Notes under the pieces: model-generated
Told to the model about the DNA's origin: nothing
The model's database searches: none
What the model saw: only the letters and a program-made list of their open reading frames with translations
Source of the DNA: Aplectana chamaeleonis
Lineage: Eukaryota > Nematoda > Chromadorea > Rhabditida > Cosmocercidae
Direction of reading: 5' to 3'
Length of the DNA: 64,000 bases
NCBI GenBank assembly: GCA_029168955.1
Contig: JAPDOI010000064.1
Coordinates: forward strand, 1,860,001 to 1,924,000
Translations under genes and position numbers: made by a program
Shown: piece after piece, positions 53,166-63,735 of the stretch
How positions within the stretch are numbered: position 1 is the stretch's first letter
How the letters are laid out: each line of letters begins with the position of its first letter

Positions 53166-54271
53166 AACTTTTATATCATCAGCATACATCTTACTAAATT
53201 GCTCTCAGTACTTTGAACGAGGGTGGGAAATGTCGGCCGTGAAGATGTTAAAAAGCACTGGAGATAAAACCCTCCTTGTGGTACACCACTTCATGACGTT
53301 GAAGCGATATTTGAGAAGGATTGTCCTACCCTGACGCTTGAATATCGGCACGTTGGGCAAGGTAGTTCTCAATCCACTTTATGAGGACTACCGGATGAAG
53401 CTCTAAACTCTTTCAGTCTAGCCAAAAGTTTTGAATGCGATACTCGATCAAAAGCTTTTGCGAAATCAAAATAAATAATATCATAAGAGCGCTGGATTAT
53501 CAAGTGCCGAAGTCCAGTCGTCCAAGACATTCATTAAGATTTGTTTCCACTGAGCGGCCAGGCACAAACCATGCGAGATGACTACTAGAACATAACGTTG
53601 TTGGGCTATTAAATGACAAAGAATATGCTCTTGAGAACTTTTTCAAAAACTCTACAAAATATTGACGTAATACTAACGGGCCGCTGTGGTAATTTATGGC
53701 AGGATCAGAAGCAGGTTGTTTTTTCAATATAGGGGTGACAATAGAATGTTTCAACGAGATTGAACTTGACTGTACATCAAAGATTGATTAAAAATGTAAG
53801 CAAGAGGACTTCACTAATGGGGATTTGGCTACTTTTTGAATAAAAAAGAAGGGAATCAAATCAGGAGTAATCGATGAGGGAGCTTACCATTTAATGAGGA
53901 GATTGTAAACTTTCTCGCCGTTGAACCAAGGAAATTGGAGTCATGGGCTCAGCAATATTTGAGAAAAACCTTCTGGTACGGCAACCATCATCATTCTCAA
54001 AACGTGCTGGCAAAATGTTCAGCTAACATATTGGCCTTTGTCAAAAGCCGACGACGCAATAGTTCCATTCTCTTTGGAAGCAGCCTATATGCCCCCTATC
54101 CTGGATTTTGGTATTCAAGTATTTATAAGAACTCTGCGGACTACCACCTTCAACAATTTTCTTCTCAACGGATTCATTATACTTTTTCAGGTACTTCAAA
54201 AACTTCTGTGAAAAGCGAATATATTCTTGACCAGTAATTAGTGCGCCTAGCTTCATAAAACAAACAATCAC
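53166..54271 (-). pseudogene. Reverse transcriptase of the CR1-like element
   Basis: On minus in order: GQEYIRFSQKFLKYLKKYNE (N-terminal connector), HSIVTPILKKQPASDPAINY, FVPGRSVETNLNECLG, YFDFAKAFDRVSHSKLLARL (motif A), SGVPQGG followed after a one-base deletion by VLSPVLFNIF (motif B), and KMYADDIKVY (catalytic motif C, rc of 53,166-53,200). All core blocks of a non-LTR reverse transcriptase are visible, but the frame is broken several times. Confidence 0.8.
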
Positions 54272-55675
54272 GATGGGTCAGTATGTTTCAGCAGATACTT
54301 TGGAAGATGAGTATAACTGCCCGAAGAAACCAATTTCCAACGAACGAATGCACTGGTCAATGGCTTCCTCTGAGAGAACTCCCAAGAAAACTTCATATTT
54401 TTCTATCAACAGTGCTCTACTGATTCGAAACAAATCAACCCAATGAACTTGGGCCAGACTTGCACAAGTAAGAGAATAATCACATGCTGAGAATACATCT
54501 ACAGATACACAGGTGTAGTCTGAGCTTCAAAACAACGAATTTGGAAAGAAATGCTACTGTGATCACTTATTACTCTACAGGAGGAAGGATACTTTAGGTC
54601 ATCTATTAGCGTTTTTACTACTCGAAAAAACAGATCAAGTAAATTCTCGCCTCTAGTAGGATCTTCTGCATCAGTTGTACAAGATCATGAGTAAAAACCA
54701 ACTCTTCATTAATGAGACATTTGTGACGTCATGGAAGAATGCTCACTATTAAAAATGTGTATGTTTGGCATGTTAAAATCCCCGGGACTATGACGGTGTC
54801 AAGTTCGCAGGGCAGCCAAGTCACTTCAAAACTTTGGCTAGCTGTTCGGTTTTAGACGATATGCAATTAGGGCGACCTATACACAACAGCAAGCTCCGAA
54901 ACTGGTACCTCCCCATAGAAGACATCAACGCCGAGTATTTTGTAAGTGAGTTTTCAGAAGCTTCAGAAAGTACTCATGGATAATGAAAGCCTACGATGGG
55001 CAAGGATGCATGACGCCGCCTCCCAGCCTTTTTCGGTCTATCGCAACGTTTTACATCGTATTCTGTTGTAATGTCCCCTAACAAAGACGCAAGGGCAGAG
55101 AATGATTTGATTTAAGCCAAGTCTCACAAAAAGCATAGATGTCACAATTTCTGATTAAGTACTGTTAAGCTAACATAATCCGAGTTTCTTTTGAAATCGG
55201 GACCGCACATTGGAATAAAAGCATTTCAGACGACCAACATTATACCTGAGGAGGAACAGTCAGTTTTCTCCTGACTAGAAGAACCAGTAGCAGAAGTCGG
55301 AGCTTATATCTGTGGGGCTGGGCACAAGCACGCACGCCCAGTGGGCCAGTACCCGTAAGCTGCGTGTGACGGTCCCAACCCCAGGTGATGATGGACCACG
55401 ACGTATACGAGCAGCATCCTTCCTACGCTGTAACTCTTCCTTGCTGAGAGATTCCCGGAGGAATATCCCACCGTTAGAGAAATAACGTAGGCGAGTGAGA
55501 ACGGCATAACAGCCATACGTTGGAAAACAGATGCAGGCAATACTACTTTTAATAATCTACCTTTGCCGGGAATGGGCTTACTCTAAACGATAGACTGAAA
55601 ACGGGATTACAATCAATATTGAGAAAGTCAAGTACGTTACAAATATTATGAAAATCATGAGATACACGGGCTTTA

Positions 55676-56085
55676 CTACTCGGAGTTCTTAGGCTCAGAA
55701 ATGCCATACTTTACTACAATAGAGCGAGCTCTTTTCGATCTTCTCTCTATGAGCTTTGATATTGGCCACAGGGCGATGAATTTTTGCGGGAGCAGAAATT
55801 GAGGCGGAGGAATTGGAAGTATCAAATAGAAGTCACTAACAGAAACTTTATTTCGAAAATCGTCAAGCTCCACAGTTTGGAGAGAAAGGTTCTCCTGACG
55901 TACAGACATCAGCCTGTTTGTAATGATGGGTATCACCTTCTTGATGATCTCAGGCACTCCTTTTTCTTCGATCTTATTGACTTTCCGCAGTTCTCCTTGT
56001 AGCTCTTCCGAAAGCAGCAAATCAGGACCATCACAAGCTTCGGTGGATACGTTCGTCTCAACAGCATTCCTTTCGGTAGCGACGG
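55676..56085 (-). pseudogene. ORF1 remains of the CR1-like element
   Basis: A minus frame of about 135 codons: TSVATERNAVETNVSTEA, LRKVNKIEEKGVPEIIKKVI, ERRSKRARSIVVKYGISEP, with a stop at 55,676. The last block resembles the ER-x-R-SIVI-x-GI-PE pattern of CR1/L1-type ORF1 proteins, which bind the element RNA. The frame is cut on its N-terminal side by the hAT-like insertion at 56,094 and can be followed at 59,083 (rc) for about 25 more codons. Confidence 0.55.
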
Positions 56086-56093
56086 ATGTAGAC

Positions 56094-59074
56094 CAGGGGT
56101 GTGCGGCAAAGGAATTTAAAATTTCGGCAAACGGCAACGGCAACGGCAAACCCCAAAAATGGCCGGCAAACGGCAAAACGGCAAACGGCAAAATCTGTTT
56201 TTTGCTATAATATACCAACGTTTGTTTAGTCGTGTGGTGTTCCATGCAATATGTACCAAAGTTACATTTATGCCTTGGCGTTTCACTTTGTAGAATTCCA
56301 GGAAGAAAAATCCCGTATAATTGGTGAAGCTACTTGAAAGTTTTCCCAGGTGATCAGGAGATAATGCCAATAGCAAATCATGTTCTATATGTGATCTGTA
56401 TAGAAGTCCCTTTCGACAGTCGTGGGGCTTAGTATGCTCGGGCAACAATACCGTTAGCAAGCCGGGCAGCAAGGGGATCGGCAGCGCACCTGTGCTGTAG
56501 CTGCTGGTAACAACAGGATATGCTAGCAACGACCAGAGCTCCTGCTTCTTGTGCTGGCGCACTAACGGCTTTGGTTTATCGTGGCATCGCGTGTTACTGC
56601 CAGCCCCTCTTCTCCTATGTGTCTGCTGGACATTCTTCCATTGATTTGTCTAATACGAATGAACATTGCAGCATCCTCTTGTACGATTTGGGCGGCGGGT
56701 ATATAAGGCGGCCAGTCTCGCTTGAGGGGGCAGTTAGCCGTTTTGAGGCCAGGTCCGGATGAGGTGACCCCTTGTGTCACTGTTCGGTGTAATTCTTTGA
56801 ACGCTGAGGGTTCATCCCATCGCCCATCAAGCGAGGGGTAGAAGCCTCCTGGTTGCGGACCGCGGCGAGAATGTTGTCCCCAAGCTGCTGGCCGTGACAA
56901 GAATTATATCCAACACCGGTAAGGAGTGCGGTGGCAGTCCAAATTCCGTCGATAATGAGCGTTAGTACGCCAGCACACGTTGGCAGGATATGCTGGCCGC
57001 AAACCAGCAAGCGCTCCTGCACACAACCAGCGTTAGTATGCCAGCATACGTTGGCAGGATATGCTGCCGCAACCAGCAGCTCCTTGCACACAAACCAACG
57101 TTGCAGTATGCCAGGTTTGCCCTGGCGTACTAACGGTATTGTGCCGACGTACTCTAAGCCTCCGACTGTCTGAGTCACTATCAAGATCAACAAGGCTTGA
57201 TGATCAGTCGACATTTGATAAAGCGAAAGACAACCATAGCAAGTAACACACTCAGGATTCTCTTTGTCTCTCACTTGATATGGTTTCACTTGTGAGGCTA
57301 CAGGAGTGGAGTGAGATTAGTCTAGTTGTATGCAGTGCCATAACAATCAAAGTAAACTCCAAATTCCCCTAACGGGGAATCAAGAGCTCTGAAGGGCGCG
57401 TTGATCGGGATAGCACAGAATGAGAATCTGGTGACAATTCAATCTCGTTACATGCGACGCGCGCGGATGGAAAAAGCCGCTGCGCTCACGTCACCGCTGG
57501 AGCCCCGCGTGCAGCAAAGTGCGTTGAGCCAGCCGAATGCTCTGGGCGCTTCCTTTCTGTGTATTTGGTCTTCAAGCCGCAACAGAGGCTTATTATGACA
57601 ACAATATCGGATATAAAGCGGAAAGCAATAAATCGTTTCCTCTAAACGGTCCTAAATCCCAATGTGGTGGGGTTACAGACCACCCACTTCCCCTGTGGCT
57701 CACAGAGTGAAGTGGGTGGGGCGAGCACACCACGTTCAAGTTTCGGGGCAGTATTTGTACAGTTATTGCAAAATTATTATGAATTTTTCTCCTCTTTACC
57801 ACGTTTCTTAACTAACTCAGTTTCTCTTGCCACTGAGTCAACTTCTTCGTTTCATCCATATGGATCTCGAAATCGAAAACATTATTGAACCTTGCCTCTA
57901 ATGACCGCTGAGAACACTGTAAAAATAAAAAGCCGGACGAAGTTTTTGAGATTTTATCAAACTTCGTGTCCCAATTATGACCATCAGAAACAACAACCGA
58001 CTATTGGCCTGGACCGATTTATACTAGTTCTCAAATCGGGTTCAGGTTGTATGTTCAAAAGCAGTGTTCATGATGATTTTCGGCTCCCGAGTTTTCCACT
58101 CAAAACAATGCGTTGGCAACGAAGTGTTAAAGGGGCAAAACTGATGAAGAAACAGCGAGAAACGCACCTAAAACGTCGTATTCCAGTGACATTATTCTCT
58201 GGCCTGGACTAGTCCGATTTCAGAGTGAACATGTTCACGGTAGCTGCTCACCGAAAAGCCAAATGGGGCTAATCAAAAACGGAAGAATATTCTAGGCAAA
58301 AACAGTATTAGCTTAGGGGTCTGAAGGAAAGTACGAAGACAGAGAGGAGAGCATTTGCAAAAGACGGTTCCACAAGAGATTTCATTGTCGCAGCAAACAG
58401 TTCCTGTAAAACTTCATAGCTGGGGTGAGATTTGGGATTTCAGTGCCCTTCTGGTGCGTTTTTCTCGATTTCTTTCTGTCATTTCACATCTACCCGAGGC
58501 CCAAATTTCACACCAATCAGCAATTAATTTCAAAATCAAAGATTATCGTGAACACGGCCTTTTCAATGGCTGCTTTCACGCTACAACTTTTATACTACAC
58601 TTTGGTTTTTGTAATCTTGAACTAGCAAAGTAATCTGAATGCTTCTTAGTGAAAAGGCCTTTTTTGCAAATTTAGCATTTCTAAGGGGTTAAGAGTTTGA
58701 TAAAATGAAAAGACATTTGGAGGCTCATAAACAACTTAGAACTTGAACGAACTTCTCTCGATTTCTTATTAAGGAGTTTATAGGAGAGTTTATATTATCA
58801 TCAGTTACCAATTTAATGGGTACAATTCACACATTGACATCAAAGCTGGAACTAGCTCAAAATACCTCTTTTTTGTAGTAGCTTCGGAATTGCTGACCAA
58901 TACAAAACTGCCATATAGGTCAAATCTTTTGTTTTGAACGTATTTTTATAGTGCCGAAAATTTGCCGTTTTAGACGAAAATTTCGGCAAACTGGCAATTG
59001 GGGCAACGGCAAACCCCAAAATGGTCATGGCAAACTGGCAATCGGCAAACGGCAATTGCAATCGCACACCCCTG
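56094..59074. mobile_element. hAT-like element with GGCAAAC tracts (2,981 bp)
   Basis: Flanked by a perfect 8-bp repeat ATGTAGAC (56,086-56,093 and 59,075-59,082). Ends CAGGGGTGTGCGG and CGCACACCCCTG are inverted. Tracts of GGCAAAC/CGGCAAC words lie at 56,106-56,205 and 58,955-59,060, both in the same direction (shared GCAACGGCAAACCCCAAAAA). The interior has TAACGG/CCAGCATACGTTGGCAGG repeats near 56,960-57,130 and no recognisable transposase. It is inserted into ORF1 of the CR1-like element. Confidence 0.9.
56940..57140. repeat. GTTGGCAGGATATGCTG repeats in the hAT-like element
   Basis: Two direct copies of GCGTTAGTACGCCAGCA / CGTTGGCAGGATATGCTGGC-type sequence at about 56,960-57,010 and 57,028-57,075. 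A third, diverged and partly inverted, ends near 57,135 (TGCCAGGTTTGCCCTGGCGT). About 65-70 bp period, non-coding. The related word GCTAGCAACGACCAG at 56,522 suggests more decayed units. Confidence 0.5.
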
Positions 59075-59160
59075 ATGTAGACAATAATCGAGCCAGCATG
59101 CGACATATCAGACCAGCACAGATCAACGGGAACGAGGCACAGCAATCCAATGACGATTAG

Positions 59161-60140
59161 ACTTGGGAGGCGAAATCACTTTCGTTGTGCAGGTGAGTAG
59201 GGTGGAATATAGAACGACGATGACAGCAGTACAAGACCAATCGGCACCGACAGATGAGTGGAAGGAAATTAGATGGAAGGCACAGATTGAAGCAAATACA
59301 AGAAGGCTAATCGTAAGGTAGGACGACGTAGAGGAGGTGATGGCTGATAGGGAGGCTGCCTTGAAAGTTGAGCTTCAAATGTGACATGCACAGAAATTCA
59401 TGACTTCATGGTATGGTAGCCTGGACTAGTTCCAGAATTATTTATGTTGGAGTGAACTTAGACTGAGAAGCGACTATTAAAGGCAGGGTCCGGGCAGAAT
59501 TTCGATTCTGAGATTTTCCGCTGAATCTGTGCTCATGGTACAGGTAGTCCGAAGGAACATGCGAAAACTGCGTTAAAACCGGTCTTCTTCAAGTTATTAA
59601 AGCCACTTCCGTGAGCCGATGATCCAGAAAAGTCAGAAAAGTGTGGCCATCGTCCATATTTTAGCCGTTGTCCACGCATTCTCCAGAAGTGCTGTGTAAT
59701 TATCGGTCATTCCAGCCATGATTATCATGCTGTAAATACCGTAATCCCTGACTTTCAGGCTGTTTTCTCCAGAAATACGGACTGGACTGAGAGTTTATGA
59801 AAATTTTGGACGGTGTCCAGCTAGACCAGCCCAATCTATCTAACCCGAATTTCGGTGGTGTCGAAATCTGACCGGACCTTGCCTTTAATTCCAGTGGTGA
59901 AACCTACATGACGATTTGGACGGTGCCGCTTTGGCGGTGATGGATGGGCGGCACGATCGTTCCGCGCCGTGAGAACTCTCATAGTCCACCGCGCGTTACG
60001 CGCGTGCCGCTCTTGCGCTGAGGACTGAAAAATGTCATTTTTCATTTGTGCAGTTTCGTAGATATTATATTACAATTATGATAGAAGTGTTCAAAACTCC
60101 TTTCTCTTTTCACTAAAAAAAAGTTGAAATGCGAAGAATA
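59161..60140. other. No gene seen
   Basis: Between the CR1 remnant and the right tract of the putative giant hAT-like element. No exon with paired splice sites was found. A minus frame at 59,836-60,045 has poor coding texture. GTGCCGCTTTGGCGGTG near 59,923 and GCGCGTTACGCGCGTGCCGC near 59,990 are small GC hairpins. Confidence 0.4.
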
Positions 60141-60384
60141 CTTTATCTGAAAATTTTCTGATTTCTGTTCTCTGGCCATTTTGGCCTTTCTGTTTTCTGA
60201 TTTCTGTTTTTTTAACAAACTCGATTTTCTGTTTTCTGGATTTTTTTTTCAAAATTTCCGCACACCCCTGATGGCTACGGCTCGCTTCATCGACGTTTTG
60301 CTTTCCGCGCGTTCGTTGCGCAAGGCTGTCACGGCCACCATGACCCTTTTTTATTACTCCCGTCCACAGCACGCAATTTTTCCG

Positions 60385-60732
<348 letters not shown>

Positions 60733-61014
60733 GTGTCCCGCGGATCTCAGCAATGGGGATCAAACTGGGATGAAATGGTACCAACATTTGGGTGGGTAGG
60801 ACATGATTATCGATTTACCAAAAATCAGCGTGAACCACCTCTTGCGCGCCTCGGGGCAAACTGGAAGTTTGTCCATGGGGCGTACATTTGGCCAAGTGGG
60901 TAACATGAAAACCTCCATGAGCCATCTAGCGCTAGAGGGGTTATGCTCTAATTGTAGCGACAGGTATTCTGTAGTAGTGTACGGGACGCTGTACAGAATC
61001 GCTAGGATTTGGGG
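60733..61014. other. No gene seen
   Basis: Unique-looking sequence between the microsatellite and the minisatellite. No paired splice sites. A minus frame reaching from 61,173 is mostly minisatellite. Confidence 0.4.
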
Positions 61015-61600
61015 AGTGTGCAGCACGTTATAGACAGTGTGCAGGTCTCCAGTGGGAGTGTGTAGGACGTCATGTAAAGTGCGCAGGACCCCAGTGGAGC
61101 AGTGCTGGATCGTCAAAGAAAGTGTGCAGGACCCAAATGGGAGTGTGCAGGACGTTTCATATAAAGTACGCACGTGACCCCGATGGGAGGGTGCAGGACG
61201 TCATGTTAAATGTGCAGGAACCCAATGGGGGAGTGGTGCAGGGACTTCATACAAAGTGTGGCAGGACCCTAATGGAAGTGTGCAGGACGTCATATCAAGT
61301 GTGCAGGACCCAAATGGGAGTGTGTGCAGGACGTCATAGAAAATGGGTGCAGGACGTGTGCAGGACGTCATAGAAAATGTGCAGAACGTGTGCAGGACGT
61401 CATATAAAGTGCGCAGAACTCCTCTAATGGGGAGTGTGCAGGACGTCATATGAAGTGTGCAGGACTCCCAGTGGGAGTGTGCTGGACGTCATAGTAAAAG
61501 CGTACAGTGCTCCCCAGTGGGAGAGTGCAGGAGGTCATAGAAAGTTTGCAGGATCGCAATCGGAGAGTGCAGGATGTCACTTCAAGAGTGTAGAATTTGA
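61015..61600. repeat. ~42-46 bp minisatellite with GGACGTCAT
   Basis: About 13 irregular units built from GTGTGCAGGACCCCAATGGG and AGTGTGCAGGACGTCATATA followed by AA. Spacing between GGACGTCAT-like words is mostly 41-46 bp, with some shorter units of 33-34 bp. It decays at both edges. No gene. Confidence 0.85.
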
Positions 61601-62504
61601 AAAAACGACATTTGGTTTTTTTTTGTCATGCTAATTCTTAATCTTTTTCTAGCGAAGAAAACAGATAGGAAAACGTAGTATCTTATAAGTAGAAGTGTGC
61701 GACGCTGTTTTGAGAAGGGCGCAGAACTTCGGAGACATTTCCTTGCCAATCTGAGGTAACAAGCAGCAGCTCCAACATCCGCGCGTTCTCTTGTTCGCCA
61801 CACATTGACAAATCCGCTCTCAGTCATTTGACTTAATACATAACTTCCAGCAAATTAGTTCATATACGCTGAAAGCCTGAGCTTATCGTAATCTGCTTCT
61901 CAAAAGATAATCATCCACGTAGGTACATATTTCATTTATTGTGAACACAAGTATGGCGTTGGTCAGTTAGGAAATAATAACACGTTTTTCCTTATCATGA
62001 CAGGAGATAGTAATGCGAGAATATTGGCTTGGGAGCTTTACAAATCGGAAGGAAGGGCAAGTGGGTTGCGATGATAAAGGGAGGAGAGGGTGGAAAAGGC
62101 ACGTAAATGCCGTGGATGCCGATAGCAACCTTCTGACGATCTACCGCTGGCTTCTTTGTTTGCTTTTTTGATGCTGGGTACAACATTTTTATACCCTACC
62201 CCCTGCTGTAAATGTCCGGCAAACTGTTCTGCTCAGGAGAGTCCATACGAACAGCAATCTTTCGGGTAGGCGTGAAGTCAGTCAACACCGATATAGTCTG
62301 CCTCCAGGTAGTTGGCGCACGTAAAAACTTTCTTGAGCGAAAACTTCGCTAGGGCTCGCTAGTTATTACTACTTCTTGTACAACCTGCATTCCAAATTAC
62401 TCTTCATAGATACATTCATCAACATTAAACTGTAAGAGGACGTGGTATAACTATAATGAAGTTCACCAAATTTGCTTATCTACAGGCGAGGCAGGAGCGA
62501 TCGG
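61601..62504. other. No gene seen
   Basis: AT-rich. A frame at 62,456 (+) starts just before the MITE and runs into it (VKGSVHDEKSVVQFS), so it is not treated as a gene. No other paired splice signals. Confidence 0.4.
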
Positions 62505-63474
62505 TTAAAGGCAGTGTTCACGATGAGAAAAGTGTGGTTCAGTTTTCACTAGAAATAGGCAGTGGAGGGATCACTGTAACGTTGACGTCGAAAGAACGCA
62601 TGAAAACGAGCCAGGAAGAGCCCCAAAAGAGCCCCAAGTTGGAAGCGGAAGGCAAACCCAAAAAGCGCAATGCCCGCCCTCCAACGTGAACAAATGAAAA
62701 CTCGAGAACGTGAGATAGGCGATGGTTGCCGATCAAAAGCCCCGTTCTTCCCTTCTTTCTCAACTTCTCTCTTTACTCAGGTCAGCTCGTATATAGTCTA
62801 CAGCAATGGAAGTAGGACCTGGTGAGGTTGCGGACTCATCCTAACATACGGTAGTTGGTTAGTGGTATTACTCATTTTTCCGAAATAGCTCTTATTGATC
62901 GGTGAGTCTACGTTTTCACCGATATGACTACATCTGTGGAAGCAATGAAAACAGGTGAAAATGTGAGTGGTAACAAAATCTCACCGACCAATCTCACTTA
63001 TTTCGAAAAAATGAGTGACAACTCAATCAGACTACAGTGATGGAAATGAGCAGATCCGCGGCTTCCAAAGCTTCCTCAAGAAAAAACGTGGTAAATTGGC
63101 AACCGCGGGCTTTGGCTTGGCGGTTTAAATCTCAATGTCTGAGAATTAACCCGCCGCGCCAGCCGCGGTTCGCATTTAAACGTTTTTTCTTGAGGACACA
63201 GGCCACGGACCTCACTATATGTTAGGAAGAGTCCGCAACCTCACCAGGTTCTACTTTCATTGCTGTTGACTCTACATCGGCTGCAAAAGACGGAAGTTAC
63301 AAGCCTGGGACAACTCGTCCATCATGCTTCCCTAGCTCAGTTCTTCAGGGACAATAACTCCGTTCCCAGAAGGTTTTTTTACGATTTCAGAGACATCATT
63401 GGAATCAGCGTCGTACTGTTTACAAGATAAGCGAAAAACAGAAGAACGATTTTTATTGTGAACACTGCCTTTGA
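62505..63474. repeat. TTAA MITE (970 bp) with nested inserts
   Basis: Left TTAAAGGCAGTGTTCACGAT, right TTGTGAACACTGCCTTTGA (TTAA mutated to TTGA). Inside it, 62,801-63,265 is another element with ends CAGCAATGGAAGTAGGACCT and AGGTTCTACTTTCATTGCTG, pairing over about 48 bp. Inside that are two further palindromes: 62,876-63,015 (ACTCATTTTTCCGAAATA against TATTTCGAAAAAATGAGT) and 63,033-63,215 (CTTCCTCAAGAAAAAACG against CGTTTTTTCTTGAGGACA). Confidence 0.75.
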
Positions 63475-63735
63475 AGATTATTAAGCATGACACTTATTGC
63501 AACACGACCGTCAACTTTTGGGGGTGTGCTGCTCTGGGATTCATGCATTTTTATCTCGAGCCAACCGCTTCTGTTTTCTCTGTAGCTGTCCAACATTTGG
63601 TGGATTGCATTTAACATATCAAGACTTGTCCAGGTATCCATCCCACGTGTAAGATGAAATATGAGAAGAAAATGTCATAATAATGACATTTTCATAATAA
63701 TGACCTATACTACTAGCGATTATTTATAAAATTTC
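63475..63735. promoter_or_regulatory. Upstream region of the right-edge gene
   Basis: Short sequence between the MITE and the ATG at 63,736. TTTATAAAATTTC lies directly before the ATG, and repeated AATGACATTTTCATAATAATG words occur at about 63,675-63,705. No spliced-leader acceptor (AG) lies beside this ATG, unlike genes 1, 3 and 4. A regulatory role is only inferred from position. Confidence 0.3.

Larger units (their letters stand above)
52370..56085 (-). mobile_element. CR1-like retrotransposon, decayed
   Basis: On minus, from right to left: ORF1 remains (55,676-56,085), an endonuclease region too decayed for certainty (about 54,700-55,250), reverse transcriptase (53,170-54,280), and C-terminal region to about 52,377 (KNNFTRKLMVR near 52,715, TTTRGSYFKRSR near 52,505). 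Many frameshifts and stops. ORF1 continues beyond the hAT-like insertion at 59,083-59,160. A likely CR1/Jockey-type element, immobile. Confidence 0.75.
44422..60270. mobile_element. Putative giant composite hAT-like element (15.8 kb)
   Basis: The left end CAGGGGTGTGC at 44,422 is preceded by ATGGCCAC. The right end GCACACCCCTG at 60,270 is followed by ATGGCTAC (7 of 8 identical). Both ends carry the same kind of tract, in direct orientation: TTTTCTGATTTCTGTTTTCT with GGCATTTTGGCCCTTCTG (44,438-44,495), and its counterpart at 60,149-60,245. No other partner end for either is found nearby. This matches the two smaller elements with perfect duplications. The interior holds a gypsy element, gene 4, a CR1-like element and a smaller hAT-like element. 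It could instead be two unrelated truncated insertions. Confidence 0.5.

Noticed and set aside
62456..62689. 77-codon frame starting MKFTKFAYLQARQERS
   Set aside because: It runs from unique DNA across the TTAA end into a MITE (TTAAAGGCAGTGTTCACGAT) with no splice signals. Chance fusion is the simpler view.
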